From contig JAGFBZ010001895.1 of assembly GCA_018398805.1 (NCBI GenBank), forward strand, positions 2,935,001 through 2,999,000: a stretch of DNA of 64,000 nucleotides. Direction: 5' to 3'. Numbering within the stretch: position 1 is the stretch's first letter; every line of letters starts with the position of its first letter. Under the pieces are notes generated by a model. The model saw only the letters and a list, made by a program, of their open reading frames with translations, did not search any database and had not been told where the DNA came from. The DNA comes from Hirundichthys speculiger. Lineage: Eukaryota > Chordata > Actinopteri > Beloniformes > Exocoetidae. The position numbers and the translations under genes were made by a program. Positions 11,225 through 24,980 of this stretch are shown one piece after another.

Positions 11225-12211
11225 GTGAGGATATGTGTTTTGGTTTGTTTCTTTTTACACTTTAGCGTGTTTTGTGTTAGCCAGGCAAAGAGAGCCGGCT
11301 TTCCGACGCGTGAGAAATAATTCGCACGCTCCAGAGCTTTTCACTGGTACTGATGATTATTTCTGGCGAGCTATCGCGTTATTACTTGTGACTTATCGTT
11401 GGCTTGTTGTTGTCCCGTGATGCTGAAAGCAAACATTATACATTTTCTGTTGTTGAATTAACAAAATCTCTCTAACTTCTTTTATATAATGGCCGTTGCT
11501 GTTGCTGTTTAGTCGACGCGTTTTCATATTAAATCACTCATTCTTGGGAACAAAAATCGAAACGTAATGAGCAAAGTCCTGTTGTTCAGCTAGCTTTGCA
11601 ACATGGCTAATGTCGTGACTGTGTTGATCTAACAGAAGGAAAGATTACTACCACTGTTAACGTGCGTGAGGTAGCTGATTAAACAACAAATGCCTGTGTG
11701 AAGCAACAGGAAAAGCCCAGATAAAGGATCGATCTAATCGTTGTTCATCCACATAGTTTAAGTCGCACGCTCTCTGCACATGGCACTCCATCGCAGCTCT
11801 GCTCAGTTGTTGGCTGTAGGTTTTTGTTTTACAAATTTTATTTCCCATGATTAGTTTGATTGGTTTTTATTTGACTTGTATATTGATTTTTTTTTTTATC
11901 CACACATTATATCCAGTGCATCTTGTACGTTTTCCCTGTAGCTCCAGGTTTCAGGAGATTCACACAGGGAGTTTCATAGTTGCAATAAAAGCGTGTAACT
12001 TCTGATATAAAACTGGTGGAAAATTGTCAGTTATAGCTGCTGTAGTATGTCATGTGATGTTGCTGTCATCTTGCCTGAGACCAGCTTCCTGACCATAAGT
12101 CTGTTAGACTAACTAGAATGAGGTTCATGTTCCTCTTCTGTTTGGGTTTGGAGAATTGCCTGATGAATCTTGATTTTAAACCAAATAATTGCAACTCTTT
12201 GACTACTGCAG

Positions 12212-12289
12212 GAAGGTCTCAGCGCAGCGTGGGTGCCCAGGGATCCACTGCCTGAGTGTGGCGAGAGCAGCGGCCGAGACCCTGGAAAC
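12212..12289 (+). other. prpsap2 5' UTR part of the start-codon exon
   Basis: The exon begins after the acceptor TACTGCAG|GAAGG. Its 78 bp are in frame with the ATG and free of stops, so an N-terminal extension from an upstream exon cannot be excluded; mammalian PRPSAP2 has about a dozen extra N-terminal residues. No in-frame ATG lies in this exon before 12,290. Confidence 0.6.
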
Positions 12290-15200
12290 ATGAACCACAC
12301 CAAGGGCGGCTTGGTCATCTTCACTGCCAACTCACATCCCTCCAGCCGCGAGTTGGGCAAGAGGATTGCAGAGTGAGTAGAGGAGACATTACTGATATAT
12401 CCCACATCCAAAGCACGTAGCACATTTAGGGTAAATGGACCATCTACGTTTTTCAAGTACAGGGCTCTTACTCTGTCACAGATGGTAAGAAGTGACTTGC
12501 AACTATTTTTCAATTGTATGTGTCCGTTACATTTCTTTTTTTTCTTTATATGAAAAAACTATGCTTCACTCATGCTTCTTTAGGGTTAACTTTGGATGTA
12601 CTGTGTTCATGTGAATCATGTGAATGTGATTGTCTGTCTCACATACTGGGCCTCATTCGTAAATTGCAAGTAACGGGTTTGTGCGTGAACTTAGCAGAAC
12701 AGAACTTAAGCATTTTCACATTCATGAAAATGTTAGTAGTTCCAGACTTTTCATAGATGTGAAAAAAAATCTGCACATGCATTGGGCCATGTATAGAGCC
12801 TGTGTAAATTTGAGGTTTAAATTTACAGAAAATTTTGCTCGCTCTCTGAGTTTAGTGGGTGTTTTTGTCAGTTGGGGGGTTAACCCTTCGGATTGATGTG
12901 ATTGGCCGAACCTTTAACTCAAATCTGGTGACAGCGCGGGAAAGATATTTTATTCTTCGCTATTAATTAAAAGAAAACTCACTGTCCAAGTCTGAGTAAT
13001 AAATTTCCTGTTTCATCTCTTTTTCAGGAGGTTAGGAGTTGAACTTGGCAAGGTGCAAGTGTACCAGGAAGCTAACAGAGGTATGATGATGATGGTGATT
13101 CTGATTTGGGTTATTTGGCTTGATGTATTATCTTGTTTAACTCATATGATGTTGTCATAGTTGTATTGGTTTAATGTTTTTAAAAGTAGCACTGTAATGG
13201 CTGATTAAGCTATTTGTTCAGGACACCATAAAGAGTCTGCACTAATGTAATCACGTTCTTACAAGCTTTTTATAAAAGAGAAGCATGTACTAGTGGAGAT
13301 GACTGTATATATATATCATTTTATTGATTATCTCTCTTTTCACGTCCTGTATTGTTTCCTTAGAAACACGGGTTCAGATCCAAGAGTCGGTGCGTGGCAA
13401 GGATGTCTTCGTCATCCAGACAGTGTCCAAGTAAGAACGAACACATGCTTTTGAATATTACATTACAGGTTATTCCTGAAGAATTCAGTCATGTAATATC
13501 TGGTGAAAATAATTCACTCTTTGTCATCTTTTGGCTGCATCAGGGATGTGAACACGGCCATCATGGAGATGCTGATTATGGTGTACGCATGCAGGACATC
13601 GTGTGCTAAAAGCATCACTGGTGTTCTCCCCTACTTTCCCTACAGCAAGCAGTGTAAGATGAGGAAGAGGGGCTCTATTGTCTCCAAGCTTATTGCTTCC
13701 ATGATGTGTAAAGCTGGTACGTGAGAGACGGACTGCACCCTCACACACACTACCATTTTAATCAACAAACCATTTGTAAGATACATGAGGTAACATGAAA
13801 ATGTTCACGTTTTTGTAGGCCTCACACACCTGATCACCATGGACCTCCATCAGAAAGAGATTCAAGGCTTCTTCAATATCCCAGTGGACAATCTGAGAGC
13901 TTCTCCATTCCTGCTTCAGTACATACAGGAGGAGGTTGGGTAGATGAATGGGTGGATGGTTGAATGGATGGAAATGATAGTAATAACAAGACTACTTATG
14001 CATATATGATTCTCATTTTCTTTGACTCAGATGATCTTAACGTTTTTTCAGTTCCACAATTTATTAGATTAGCAGGTAACTAAAATCCTCCCTTCTTTTT
14101 TATGAACTCTATGAACCCACCAAAGATTCAAATTAAAATCAACACTTCAATAATCTCCAAGGGGAAATAACACGCACTTCCTGAGAGCTTTAGATCACAT
14201 GTTTATGACCGTGTACAATACCTTATATGGTCCATAAAGATGTAACACATAAATGAAGAAGGTCATCTCACAGGACACTCAGAAGGAGGCGTGCTCTGAA
14301 CATGTAGCTACCTGCTTATACACAGAATTTAAGTGGAAAAAGTCATTAGATTTTTCATAATATCATAAATTGTCCTCGAGAATAGATCCAGCCTATAAAC
14401 ACTCATGTTGGGAGAACATGCGCTGCGAAGCACAGCCACACATTGTGGTTATGATTGAACTAGGTGAATATTGGAAATGTGTAATTAATGTGTAATTAAA
14501 TCGTTCAAGAGATTTTTCAACAAAAGCTGAGCCATATTGCTCTCACTCTTTTTCTCTTTTTTATATATATATATATCCCCTACACAAACATCACACACAC
14601 ACAACACATGTATGTTTATTTCATCTGTATTGAGTCCCAGAGTGTGTAATTCCTGTTGCATAGTTGTTGTGGTGTTCTTTACGGGTAAATCTGTTACACT
14701 TAACCTTCTTAACTTTATTTCCTAACTGATTAGCAATTCATGACAGGATCACGTTATGTCTGTGACACTTCCTGTGAAAGCCCTAATTCTGACTTAAATC
14801 TTGACTTTTAACAATTTCCCAGATCCCCGACTACAGAAATGCTGTAATTGTTGCCAAATCACCCGCTTCTGCCAAAAGGTAGGTTTTCTTGACTCGCTGT
14901 GGTTATAAAATCAACTGTAACTGTGCTGAGCTTTAGTGCTATAACATCCATTATCTATGCTAGCTTAATCCTCTGCAGGGTCACGGGGATCTGCTGGAGC
15001 CTATTAGTGCTATAACATATTTTCAATAAACCAATAAACTGCTTAAGCATAGAAAGTTCAAGTTTTTACACAAGTTATTACTTGTCCTGCAAAATAAGGA
15101 TTTGATAAAAGAGCCGTTAGGAAGATCTTATGACGTGATTGTTGTCCGCCTGGATGCACAGGGCTCAGTCGTTTGCAGAGCGTCTGCGGCTGGGTATCGC

Positions 15201-16048
15201 AGTGATCCATGGCGAAGCTCAGGATGCAGAGTCGGACCAGGTAGATGGGCGACATTCCCCTCCTACTGTAAAGACGACCGGAGCCATTCACCCCAGCATG
15301 GAGATACCATGTAAACCACACACACGCAAAAAAATAAATTCTTACACACTTGGTAACCCACTAAAACTTACAGCATTGTCTGTCTTCCATTTGTTTCCAG
15401 TGTTGATCCCTAAAGAGAAGCCTCCCATCACTGTGGTAGGAGATGTAGGAGGACGCATCGCCATCATAGTGGTAGGTTTAATCACATCGATTTTGGCCTG
15501 TCAGTGAAACGTGTTTGTAGTGGCGTGGTCTAACCACAGGGTGCTATCCAGCTTTTAACAAGTTGAGTGTTGACAGCCGTTTTTATTTTGCAGGATGATA
15601 TTATCGACGACGTTGACAGCTTTGTAGCAGCAGCAGAGACGCTGAAGGAGAGAGGAGCCTACAAGATCTTTGTCATGGCGACACATGGCCTCCTTTCTTC
15701 TGATGCCCCCAGGTTTATAGAGGAGTCTGCTATTGATGAGGTAACTGTGAAATATTTCATTTTTGACTATTACATGTTTTTATAGCAGTTTAAATGTGTA
15801 TAAAACTTAAAGAAAGGCACCCATAGAGTTCCTGCTGCTTAACAAATCCTCCTCCACAACCTTCATCTGGTATTTTTCTCACGCTTTAGGTGGTGGTGAC
15901 CAACACAATTCCTCACGAGCTCCAGAAGCTCCAGTGTCCAAAGATCAAAACGGTAGACATCAGCATGATCCTATCAGAGGCCATCCGGCGCATTCACAAC
16001 GGAGAGTCAATGTCGTATCTGTTCCGTAATATAGGAGTGGATGACTAA
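12290..16048 (+). CDS. prpsap2: PRPP synthetase-associated protein 2 (PRPSAP2/PAP41)
   Basis: Ten coding exons join in frame to 357 codons plus TAA: 12,290-12,372; 13,028-13,080; 13,364-13,430; 13,544-13,716; 13,819-13,934; 14,823-14,878; 15,162-15,310; 15,401-15,471; 15,594-15,740; 15,890-16,048. All junctions are GT-AG and all phases match. The protein begins [20 protein letters not shown] and ends [11 protein letters not shown]. It is a catalytically inactive homologue of ribose-phosphate pyrophosphokinase that binds and restrains PRPS1/2 in the cytosol. Visible signatures are the N-terminal PRPS-like domain ([28 protein letters not shown]), the family insert ([13 protein letters not shown]...) and the PRPP-binding-like loop ([19 protein letters not shown]). 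[11 protein letters not shown] and the [10 protein letters not shown] region match PRPSAP2 better than PRPSAP1. The first exon is open upstream of the ATG without another start. Intact, with no frameshift. Confidence 0.97.
14948..15003 (-). mobile_element. 56-bp SINE/LINE-tail insertion with 15-bp TSD
   Basis: The insert carries CCATTATCTATGC, TTAATCCTCTGCAGGGTCAC and GGGGATCTGCTGGAG, i.e. the 3' tail of the SINE family seen at 51,545 and 59,136, in reverse orientation. It is flanked by perfect 15-bp direct repeats TTAGTGCTATAACAT (14,933-14,947 and 15,004-15,018). That is the expected mark of target-primed insertion of an extremely 5'-truncated copy. It lies in a prpsap2 intron, well away from splice sites. 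Confidence 0.88.
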
Positions 16049-17560
16049 GCGGTCTGTCACACTCACACACTCGCATGTTTGTATTTATATACCTGTGGGG
16101 AAACTCTGACCTTTAACCCAAGTCTTCACCCTAAGAAAATAGTTTGGATCTGTGGTCAAAGGTAGTCCCATAGCTTGGTGTGAAGTCTTTTAAAGTTCTC
16201 ACAAGGATATAAACATGCACAGCTGTAATTATCTCTATGTTTGTATGGACTTGTTATTGATATTATGCGTTTTCCGGCCCTTTACCTTAATCTTGGTCAT
16301 CTCAAAAAATGTCAACCACGGTTCTACAAACAGATCTTTAATCAAGCAGTAACCAGTCTCAGATTTGACACTCCATAAATGTATTAAAAAAAAACCCACC
16401 TGAAAAGATCGATTATATTTGCTTTCTCCTTCTCCATGAATAAGAGATGAATAACCATAAAGGGGAAAAAACTGCTCAAACTGACACATTGATTTGAATT
16501 TTTTTAGTGAGTGTTGCTTAACAAAAAAAAGACTAAATATACAGGTGTGTTTGTAGCCAAGTGCACACACTCCCTGCTGTTTTTATGGACTACTGCCTAA
16601 CTCTCCAACCATTCCCTATTTGCCAAAACAGTGCATTTGTTAGTTTAACTCTTTGTTCTCCATAAAAAAAAAGTTATGTTAAATATCAGTGTGATGGTAC
16701 ATATTTATCTGAATGTCTCTGATATTTCTACTCAAGGATTGTACTGCAATAGTGTCTGTGCCTTCTGCAGGACTCACATCTCAGGCCTTCATTGGTCACG
16801 TACGCCACTGTGTCTCAGTTGATGTTAAAATTCATCAGGGCCCTGGCTGTAAACCTGGAAAAATACAGGCTCCCTGCTTATTAACATTTTTGTTGATTAT
16901 CATAGTTAAGTCTTAAAATCCATATCTCTTTTTCATTTGTGTTGTCTGAATGTTCGGGTAATGCTTAGTTTAGATTTGTATTGACTAGCCATATGTCTGT
17001 GTACTTGCCACAGCAATGAGATGTTCATCTGGTGTCAAATCTACTAAATACTGAGGTTGGACTGGAATGAATTGAAAATATTTGTCTAATTGGAAGTGAT
17101 ATTTAATGGCAGCGTGCCTGCGATTTTATTTGTCATCCATACATCTTTATGTGCCATCATTACAGTGCTTCCTCATGCTAAGTATTTGTTCATGCCAGAA
17201 AACAAGCGGCATGTGATCCAACTTGATCTCTGTTCTAGATCATAGAAAATCATTTTTCTTCCGCATTTTTTTCAGTTATAGATTTGAAGATCTTAAAATA
17301 TCAGTTCTGATGGCCACTCTCGGGTTATAAGTGAAGGATTGTTGAAGAGGTGAAATGAATCTTTGAACCTGAGCTCAGTGCAAAAGAGACCGATTAAGTT
17401 TGTTAAAACAAACTGGCGAGAGCAGAAAAAGTAAATTGAAACTTTTTCTGACGAGCCAAACCTGACTGAAGCAGGTCTTTGTCACTTGGCCAGATGCTCC
17501 AAAAAACATTTTGTATTTATTTTCAGGATTTAATATGAATAAAGATGACTATTTAAAAAG
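16049..17560 (+). other. prpsap2 3' UTR (predicted)
   Basis: Non-coding AT-rich sequence following the stop codon. The first convincing poly(A) signal is AATAAA at 17,538-17,543. Another AATAAA at 17,708-17,713 belongs to a transposon terminus. Extent is inferred from the signal only. Confidence 0.45.
17538..17543 (+). terminator. Poly(A) signal AATAAA for prpsap2
   Basis: Canonical hexamer in the sense strand about 1.5 kb after the prpsap2 stop, just before the transposon-derived sequence starts. Confidence 0.5.
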
Positions 17561-17694
17561 AAAAAGTAGCCTATGTTGTTTTTTGTTTTGTAGCCTCATA
17601 CATGACTCGATACATTCTTGTAGACTAGATAGATGTGTTTTTATGCCTGTATATTTGTACACACAAAAACAGTGCTCTGCTGGGCATGTGTGTA

Positions 17695-18260
17695 TGTAAA
17701 AAATGTAAATAAAACAATGCAATGATTTGCAGATTTCATAAACTCATTTTATTCCCAGTTGAATATAAAGAACATATAAGATGCTTTAACAGACATTTTA
17801 CCATGGAAAATGTTGACTCACAGATCAGTAAAATGACTGGATATAAAAGAAGCATTTCAGGGAGGCAGAGCCTCTTGGTGATGAAGATGAGCAGAGGTTC
17901 ATCGTTCTGCAAAAAAGTGACTGAAGATCCCACCATCTACAGTTCATGATGTCAAAAGATTCAGAGGAGTGTGCATGGGACAAGGCTGAAGGTCAAAAAT
18001 GAATGTGCGTTATCTCGGTGCCCTCAAGCAGCACTGCATTAAAAACAGGGATGACTGGTGGACATCACTGCATGGTCTCAGGATCACTTCCAGAAATCTG
18101 TCTGTGAACACGGTTCAACTGTGCAGTCCACAAATACAAGTTAAAGCTGTATGTGAGCAAGATTCAGAAACGTGGCCATCTGGGCCAAAGCTTGTCTAAA
18201 ATGACCTGAGGCAAAATGGAAAACTGTTCTGTGATCAGATGAATCAAAACCAGTCTGTCT
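17695..18260 (+). mobile_element. Decayed Tc1/mariner-like transposon (plus orientation)
   Basis: Begins with the same AAATGTAAATAAAAC, TTTGCAGATTTCATAAAC terminus as the element at 6,050-7,605. It continues with GGAGGCAGAGCCTCTTGGTG, CATTAAAAACAGGGATGA followed by GTGGACATCACTGCATGG, and GGAAAACTGTTCTGTG. That order follows the transposase-coding region of the teleost family. Numerous deletions and stops leave no usable frame. The 3' half is missing. Family assignment is from memory of the consensus. Confidence 0.7.
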
Positions 18261-21200
18261 GCAATCTGACAAATTGTAGAACTACTGTATTTTAAAAGTG
18301 TTCTTGTTAACATTGCAAAATTCGGGGTGTTTTCAGAGATGGAACATTTTCTCAAAATTGCAGGTCAACCCACAACAGATAACCTAATAGGGTGCGACAT
18401 TAACATTTGTCAGTTTAACTTTGGTTAAATCAGATAATGCAAATTATTGGAAATTTCAAATCAGTACATTCCTCCAAAACATGCACAGATAATTTCTAGG
18501 GTCCTGCAGCAGGAAAACACAAGCTACACTATTTGAGCCAAAGCCTACATCCAGTTAAAAAAAAAAAAGGTTTTGACTGGATGTTGATATTAATAGCACA
18601 TTTGAGCAATAATATTTAAGTTTAAAATGTACAAAATAAGTTTACACAGCAAGTAAGCAAGTAAACTAGTTGCCAAGTGTAGGCTAGCTAATACAATTTC
18701 ATTAACAGTTTAAGAGAGTTACCATATCAATTACAAATATACAATAATTGTACAAACTAACTCATTCCTGTAATGCTGTTTCTTCTGCCTTCTCCCAGTC
18801 AGTTTTCTGCCATGCAAGAGTTCCCAGTATGTGATGGATGGCTTTAGCCCACTGAGACGGGCTCATCTGTTCATCTCGCCTGCTTCTTTTCACTTAACCA
18901 ACATCAGCTGTAAATTATTTGAATCATTGTTGTCTTGCTTGCTGTACATATGCGCATGACATTACATTAGTGCTTTCTGCTTACTTATTTTTTTCTTATC
19001 TTATTCCATAGAATAATGCCATGTGCACCATTTGATTTCAAAATGGAATATTTTTAAAATCGCTCATCTTAAATTCACATGGAAAACTATTGACACATTT
19101 CAGAAATGTACTTAAACTGCATTTTGTGTGAAATCATTGGCAAACACTCTAAACCCAAGTAACAACAGCCTCATTTTATTTTTATTTTTTTAAATGCAGA
19201 CACAAGCTATGGGCAGACATGATCAACTGACAGCTCTACTTAAAACACATGTAAAGGCTTTGTAGAGGCAAAAGCAGCATTTAAATAATACATCATAAAA
19301 AGGCAAACTGATCACTTACTGTGTTTACACATTAAACCATAAGTGACCAGGATTTGATTTGGTGATACAACAGCTTTTATACAGCTCATTTTATTTTGAC
19401 ATAGAGATGAAACTGTCATAAAAATACTGAAGAAATCAAAATACTCAAGTTGAGTTGCTTATGGCTGATTTTCATTCCATTAAAAAGAAAAAAAAAATCC
19501 TCTAGCTCCCATACAGTAGGACTATTTATACATACTACACATTTTTCTGAACAAATACTTGGAGTAAATTATTTTTACATGAAAACGTCAACTGTATACG
19601 GTGAGTGTACTATGAGTGTCAAACTCACATTTCTAACTAAAATCCCCCAGCAGTTCTTGCTCCAACGTGTCATTGAAAATCTCTGAATACACAAACAACA
19701 AATATCTTACAGATCATAGTACAATTTCAGATTAGCCTCAGTTCAAATGCACAGTAGGTAATTTAGAGCAAGTAACCAGCAGTTAGTAAGTGCAACATTC
19801 AATTTTCATGACAAGCAGAATTGCTTTCATCCACAAATTCACAATTTCATTTTTTAAATCAGTTTGGGTTTTTACATAAATATATATAAAACAAACAATC
19901 AAAACTAAAAATGGTTGTATTCATTATATATTAGAACAAAAATGACCTAATTAGATGTTTGGATTGTACTGTTCTAACAGTATTTTCAAGAAATATGACC
20001 AAATCGGAGCTTGCCAGCAAGCTGTATTGTCCTGATAAACATATAAATGAACTTGTTTGAGATTTTGTTCTTCGTCAGTGAACACCATCTTTCTGAGCAC
20101 CATTTTTTCATCCATAAATAATAAAGCACACATGGATAATTTTGATATCTGAATAGTTAAACATATAATTGTATAAATGTATAGACTGTATTTAACAGAA
20201 GTGTGACAAGGCCAATTTGTCTGTTCTCAGCAAATCACAGCAATTCTTAGCTGGTTTACAGGACTGCAAAAAAAAACAAAAAAAAAACTAAGTGGCTCAC
20301 ATTTCAATTACCAAACAAACAACTTATTGCATTTATCTGAACAAAGATGATATTCACTTTTGGAAATGAAATGAAATAAAATAATGACGGGTATGTGTCA
20401 CTAGGTTACGTACATTTTCTAAAGGCATAATACTGGTACTGGGCACTGGATCTAATGCAAGAGCTGTGTCGTGTGTTTACATGCACACAGTTCTCCAACA
20501 AAAAATTAAAAAAAAAACCCAACACACCTCCATGTGAACTCATCAATTACCCACACATTCCACAGAGGCTAGTACAGTAGCATTAAAATACTTATGGCTA
20601 GCTAATGGGAAGGACGATTACTGACCAAATTACTGCTAAAAAAAAAAAAAAAAAAAGAAAGAAATTGGCAGAGGCTCTAAATTGTGACAGTTGCAGTTTG
20701 TTTAAAAGTCTAATTTAGCATATATTAATAACTTCTTACAGTAGGTCCTATTGCAGCTAACAAGCTAACAACAAAGTAATAAACAGAAGGGCCTTTGACC
20801 AACACTTAATATGTAATGCTGAAATAGAAAATTTACAGAACTGAAATGTAATAGTAGTTAGATAGGTTTAAGCTCAATCTGGTCAACATAAATCAAAATG
20901 GAAATTTGACATTTTCAGAACAAAATTCTTTAGAACTGTAAATTTGGAATGTGTTCACATTATAAAATTATAATTAGATATATCATTACGTATATATATA
21001 TATATATTTTGTGGGGCAAATGTGTTACTGATTAGTAAAATTAAGTTTTTTGCGGAAAATTTTAAGATTAATAAAACTAGTTACTACTTTCCCAAATGTT
21101 ATTTCTTAAAAGACATTTCAGTTCATATTTGTATTATTCTTTAGATGATAGATTTAAGCTTCAAGAACATGATCAGGTATAATTTAATAATTTATATCAA

Positions 21201-22540
21201 AAAGTTAACAACAGAGAACATCATCCCATATATTCTTATTTGTGCCACCCACTGTTTTTTAACTAGTCATTTTATATTTACAGTAATTCCCTGTCTCCAA
21301 CAGATGTCTGAGCAAGTGATTTTTGAATGAACGTTCTCAGCTTTCCAAATAGACTGAGCTGGGCTGCTGAGGAAAAAAAAGCTTTTTTTTTTCTTTAAAC
21401 CTGAAGGTGATCTGTCCTTGTGTCAGCTTGAGAATATATTACATGAAGGCTGGAGACTGGTGTGCATGTAAAAATCACTGTATTCAACACCAACAAATAT
21501 ACATATTAGAAGCTCTACAAGCACACTTTCACACCCTGTTTTCCATTTACGTTGATAGAAAAGAGATGAAACCCACTAAGAAACACTGAACCAGTTCCTT
21601 CCACAGTGAGGCGTCATCATTCACTCACCGTACTCCGTTATTCTTAGTTATGGGAGCCACTTAATATCTCAAGCTATTTAAATGCTTTTAAACCAATGTA
21701 TAGTTATATACAAATATTTCACCTCTTCAGTTCAGAGATGAAAAGCATGATTCTGCACAATGCTTTTCGCTGCTTAAAAAGAAAAGGAAAAACAAAAAAA
21801 AAAATGGTTTCTGGGGTTCTTTGTAATTTCACAGTTTTTGATCAAACATTTCTCTTTCATCTTGTTTCATAGTTTTATTACTTAACTAAATGGTAAATTT
21901 GTGGATTGCATTTACTGTAGAGAGCACTCTGGCTGACATTCACATTTCAAGCCATATTCATCCATTCACACAAACGCACACACATCCAGACAGTATGTAT
22001 GCATTTCTTTTTTTAAACTTGCTCATTGCTTTTTCTGTCATATAAACAATTACACACCAATGAATGCATGAGGGGTAATGTGGGGTTCAGCATCCTACCC
22101 TTGCACGTACAGCTACAATGTTAGCTGTAAGTGCTGTGGCGGCTGTTTCCTTATAAAAGTTTTGCTTGGTGGCACTACGAGAGTCCCTCTTATTACGCAC
22201 TGATAATGAAGGCTAATAAAAGGTGCGGCCCCTTGTTCTAATTGCTGTTAATTCAAATAAATGTTCGCCACAGAACAGAAAATTTACTTCAAGAGGATTC
22301 TGACGAGTCCCTGCACCCCCTTCTGAAAAACAAAGACAAAAGAAAAACAAAAACCCAAGCGTGGTTCATTCACCAGTTTAAAAGTAACAACAATCATCGG
22401 GCCTTTCTTGTTTGTTCTGGATTCATACCCTCAGTCACTCTATAAAGCACTTTGTGATGAGCCTGGTAATTAAAAGCGCTTTTTGGAACATGAATTTGTA
22501 TTACTTACAGAACCTGGTAAGATGCTGTCGATCAGGAGAG
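18261..22540. other. Gene-poor intergenic DNA
   Basis: About 4.3 kb of AT-rich sequence between prpsap2 and the ppp1r9b 3' flank. Apart from A/T runs (for example A18 near 20,640), an (AT)n near 20,993 and short CA runs near 21,970, I see no exon, RNA gene or clear transposon. Reported open frames are short and unlike any family I know. Confidence 0.45.
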
Positions 22541-24980
22541 AAAAAAATTCAATTCAATTCAACTTTATAAATCCGCAAAGGGAAAATAATTGTTCTTATA
22601 CGTGTCAGAATTTAAGTCTCTTCAAAGAATCAATGTAGATGGTCATAGCTGTGGACAGGAAGGATCTCCTGTTGTGGTCTGTGCTGCAGTGGAGCTGAAG
22701 AAGCCTCTGACTGAGGACACTGTTGTTAAATCACTGTATGGTGAAGAGGATGCTCAGGGTTGTCCATAATGTTCTTCATTTTATGATGTATCCTATGCAA
22801 AATGAGGTCTAGAGGCTCCAGAACAGTCCCCAGATCAGAGCCAGCCTTCTCTGTTTAATTTTTTTTTAAAGTCATTGGCTGATGCTGCTCCACAACTGAC
22901 AACTGCAGATTAAATTCCATTCTCCACAAGACTTATAGAAGATATGCAACATCTTGTTGCAAACACTGAAAGACGTAAGCTTCCTCAAGAAGTAAAGTCT
23001 GCTTTGAAGTAAAGTAAAGTCTGCATTGTTTCCTCTCTAGTCCAGTCTAATGTCCAGGTGAACACTGAGGTATTTGTACTCCTCCACCACCTCCAGTTTT
23101 TTTCCCATGATGGAAATACTGTTTGACTTATTCCTGGTCCTCCTAAAATCCATATCCATCTCATTCGTCTTGTTCACATTCAAGATTAAATGATTGTTCC
23201 CACAACATGCCCCCAGTTCTCTGGTACTCAGTCTCTTATCCACCATTGATCCACCCCACAATTTCAGAGATGTCTGTGTATTTCTGCAGATGACAGAACT
23301 CCAACTTGTACGGGGAGTCTGAGGTGTACAGTGAAGGGGAGTGGTGAGAGTATGGTCCCCTGTGGTGCTCCTGTGCTGCTGACCACCCAGTTAGACACAC
23401 AACCCTTCAGGCTCAACCCCACGACGATAATCAAACTGCACTGTGGGATGTTAGGGCAACTGGTTTATAGTTATTAAGGGTGTATGAATGAAATCTTTTT
23501 GGTACTGGAACAAGGCAGTATGTCTTCCACAGCACCAGAACCTTCTACTGGCTCAGGCTGAAGGGTGAAGAGGTGCTGTAGAATCCCACACAGCTGGTCT
23601 GCACAGACTCTGGGGATTACGATGTCTGGACCTGCAGTCTTGTTCTGGTTCTGTCCTTCCACCTGCCTCTTCACTTGATTCTTCACCTGACTGCTAGAAA
23701 CCGACAAGCAGGAGGGGGAGATGGAGCGGGTCCCTGCATCTCCTCATGTGATTGGAGACGATGGGGCAACAGCTAAATCTATGACTGAGGTGGAAGATGG
23801 GACAGTTGAGATGTGAAGGTCAAGGAAAGGCGGGAGGTCTGTTTGGCTGGGGGCAGGAGAGGAGGAAGCTGAGCTATTTTCTGATTTGAACCTAATAAAG
23901 ATTGTGTTCATTTCATTGACTCTGTCCAGGCTTTCATCTATCTGATCCTCTTCCTGCTTGAGGCCTGTGATCTTTTTCATCCCTGACCACACATCTCTTA
24001 TGCTGTTCTGCTGGAGCTTGTCCTCAAGCTTTTTCCTGTAAACCTCCTTGTTGTCTCAAATCTTGGCATTAAGGTTATTGTTTTTTTTTTTGTACTGACC
24101 CTCAATAATTCTGTCTACCTTCCTGAAGGCTCCTTTTTTTCTTATTGAGAAGCCATTTCAGGCCACTGGTTTGTTATTAGGGAGGCACCTCACTGTTCTG
24201 AAGGGGATGTTGTCCACACAGAAGTTAACATAGTTACACACTCAAACATGGCATTGATATTGTCTCCACGACGTTCACAGAGCGCATCCCAGTTTGTTGA
24301 CTCAAAATGCCTCAAAGGGTTTCTTCAGCTTCCTGTGACCACCTCCTCACAGTTCTTTTGGTCACAGGTTGCCTCTGAATGAATGGGTTTTTAGGTGGAG
24401 GAGAGAAAGACCAGATTGTGGTCTGCCTTGCTGAGAGCAAATTCTGCAGAGGAGTTGTATGAGTCTCTGACGCTTGCATAGAATCGATCCAACGTTTTAT
24501 TTTATCTGGTAGAGCAGCTTGACAAACTGTTGAAAACATGGGAATGTGGCAGAGAGAGAGACGTGGTTGAAAATCTCCAGATATGGCCAAGAATGTACGT
24601 GGCTGATGGTGGGATGTATCCTGGATTACGCCATCTGTCCACCGTCCTTACTTTTGCCGCTCCTCTTTAAATCTCTGTCAACCTGCATCGTCTGCATCGG
24701 GCAGAAAAACCCTGGAGTCAGGAATATGCTTCTGCAGCCACGTCTCGGAGAAACACATAATACTGCATTTGTGAAACTCCAGATGTGTCCTCTTCAGAGC
24801 CACAAGCTTGTCCATCTTATTATGAGAGACCTCACATTCTCCATTATGATTAAGAGCAGAGCTGGTTGAAACTTCCTCTCTCTCTCAGCTTTGCTCCTGC
24901 TCTACAACACCTCCTCTTCAATTCTTTGGGGATTTGGGGTCTCAGTTTGGGTCTAATTTGGGTTCATGAAATCTTGATCA
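22541..24980 (-). mobile_element. Decayed LINE copy A (minus strand)
   Basis: Minus-strand fragments read in LINE order: KNQVKRQ...KTAGPDIVIPRVCADQLCG (RT N-terminal part), [14 protein letters not shown] and KLEVVEEYKYLSVHLD (RT C-terminal part). An ATTCAATTCAATTCAAC tail lies at the left end. Many frameshifts are present. It is the same family and orientation as the copy at 32,196-33,780; for example both share TGGTGCTCCTGTGCTGCTG and neighbouring blocks. It resembles Rex1/L2-type fish LINEs. It lies just 3' of ppp1r9b. Confidence 0.75.

Noticed and set aside
15139..15507. 122-codon plus frame read through exon 8 into the intron of prpsap2
   Set aside because: Only 15,162-15,310 is exon; the frame continues past a proper donor by chance.
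24546..24869. 107-codon plus-strand open frame
   Set aside because: Antisense to LINE copy A; no independent support.
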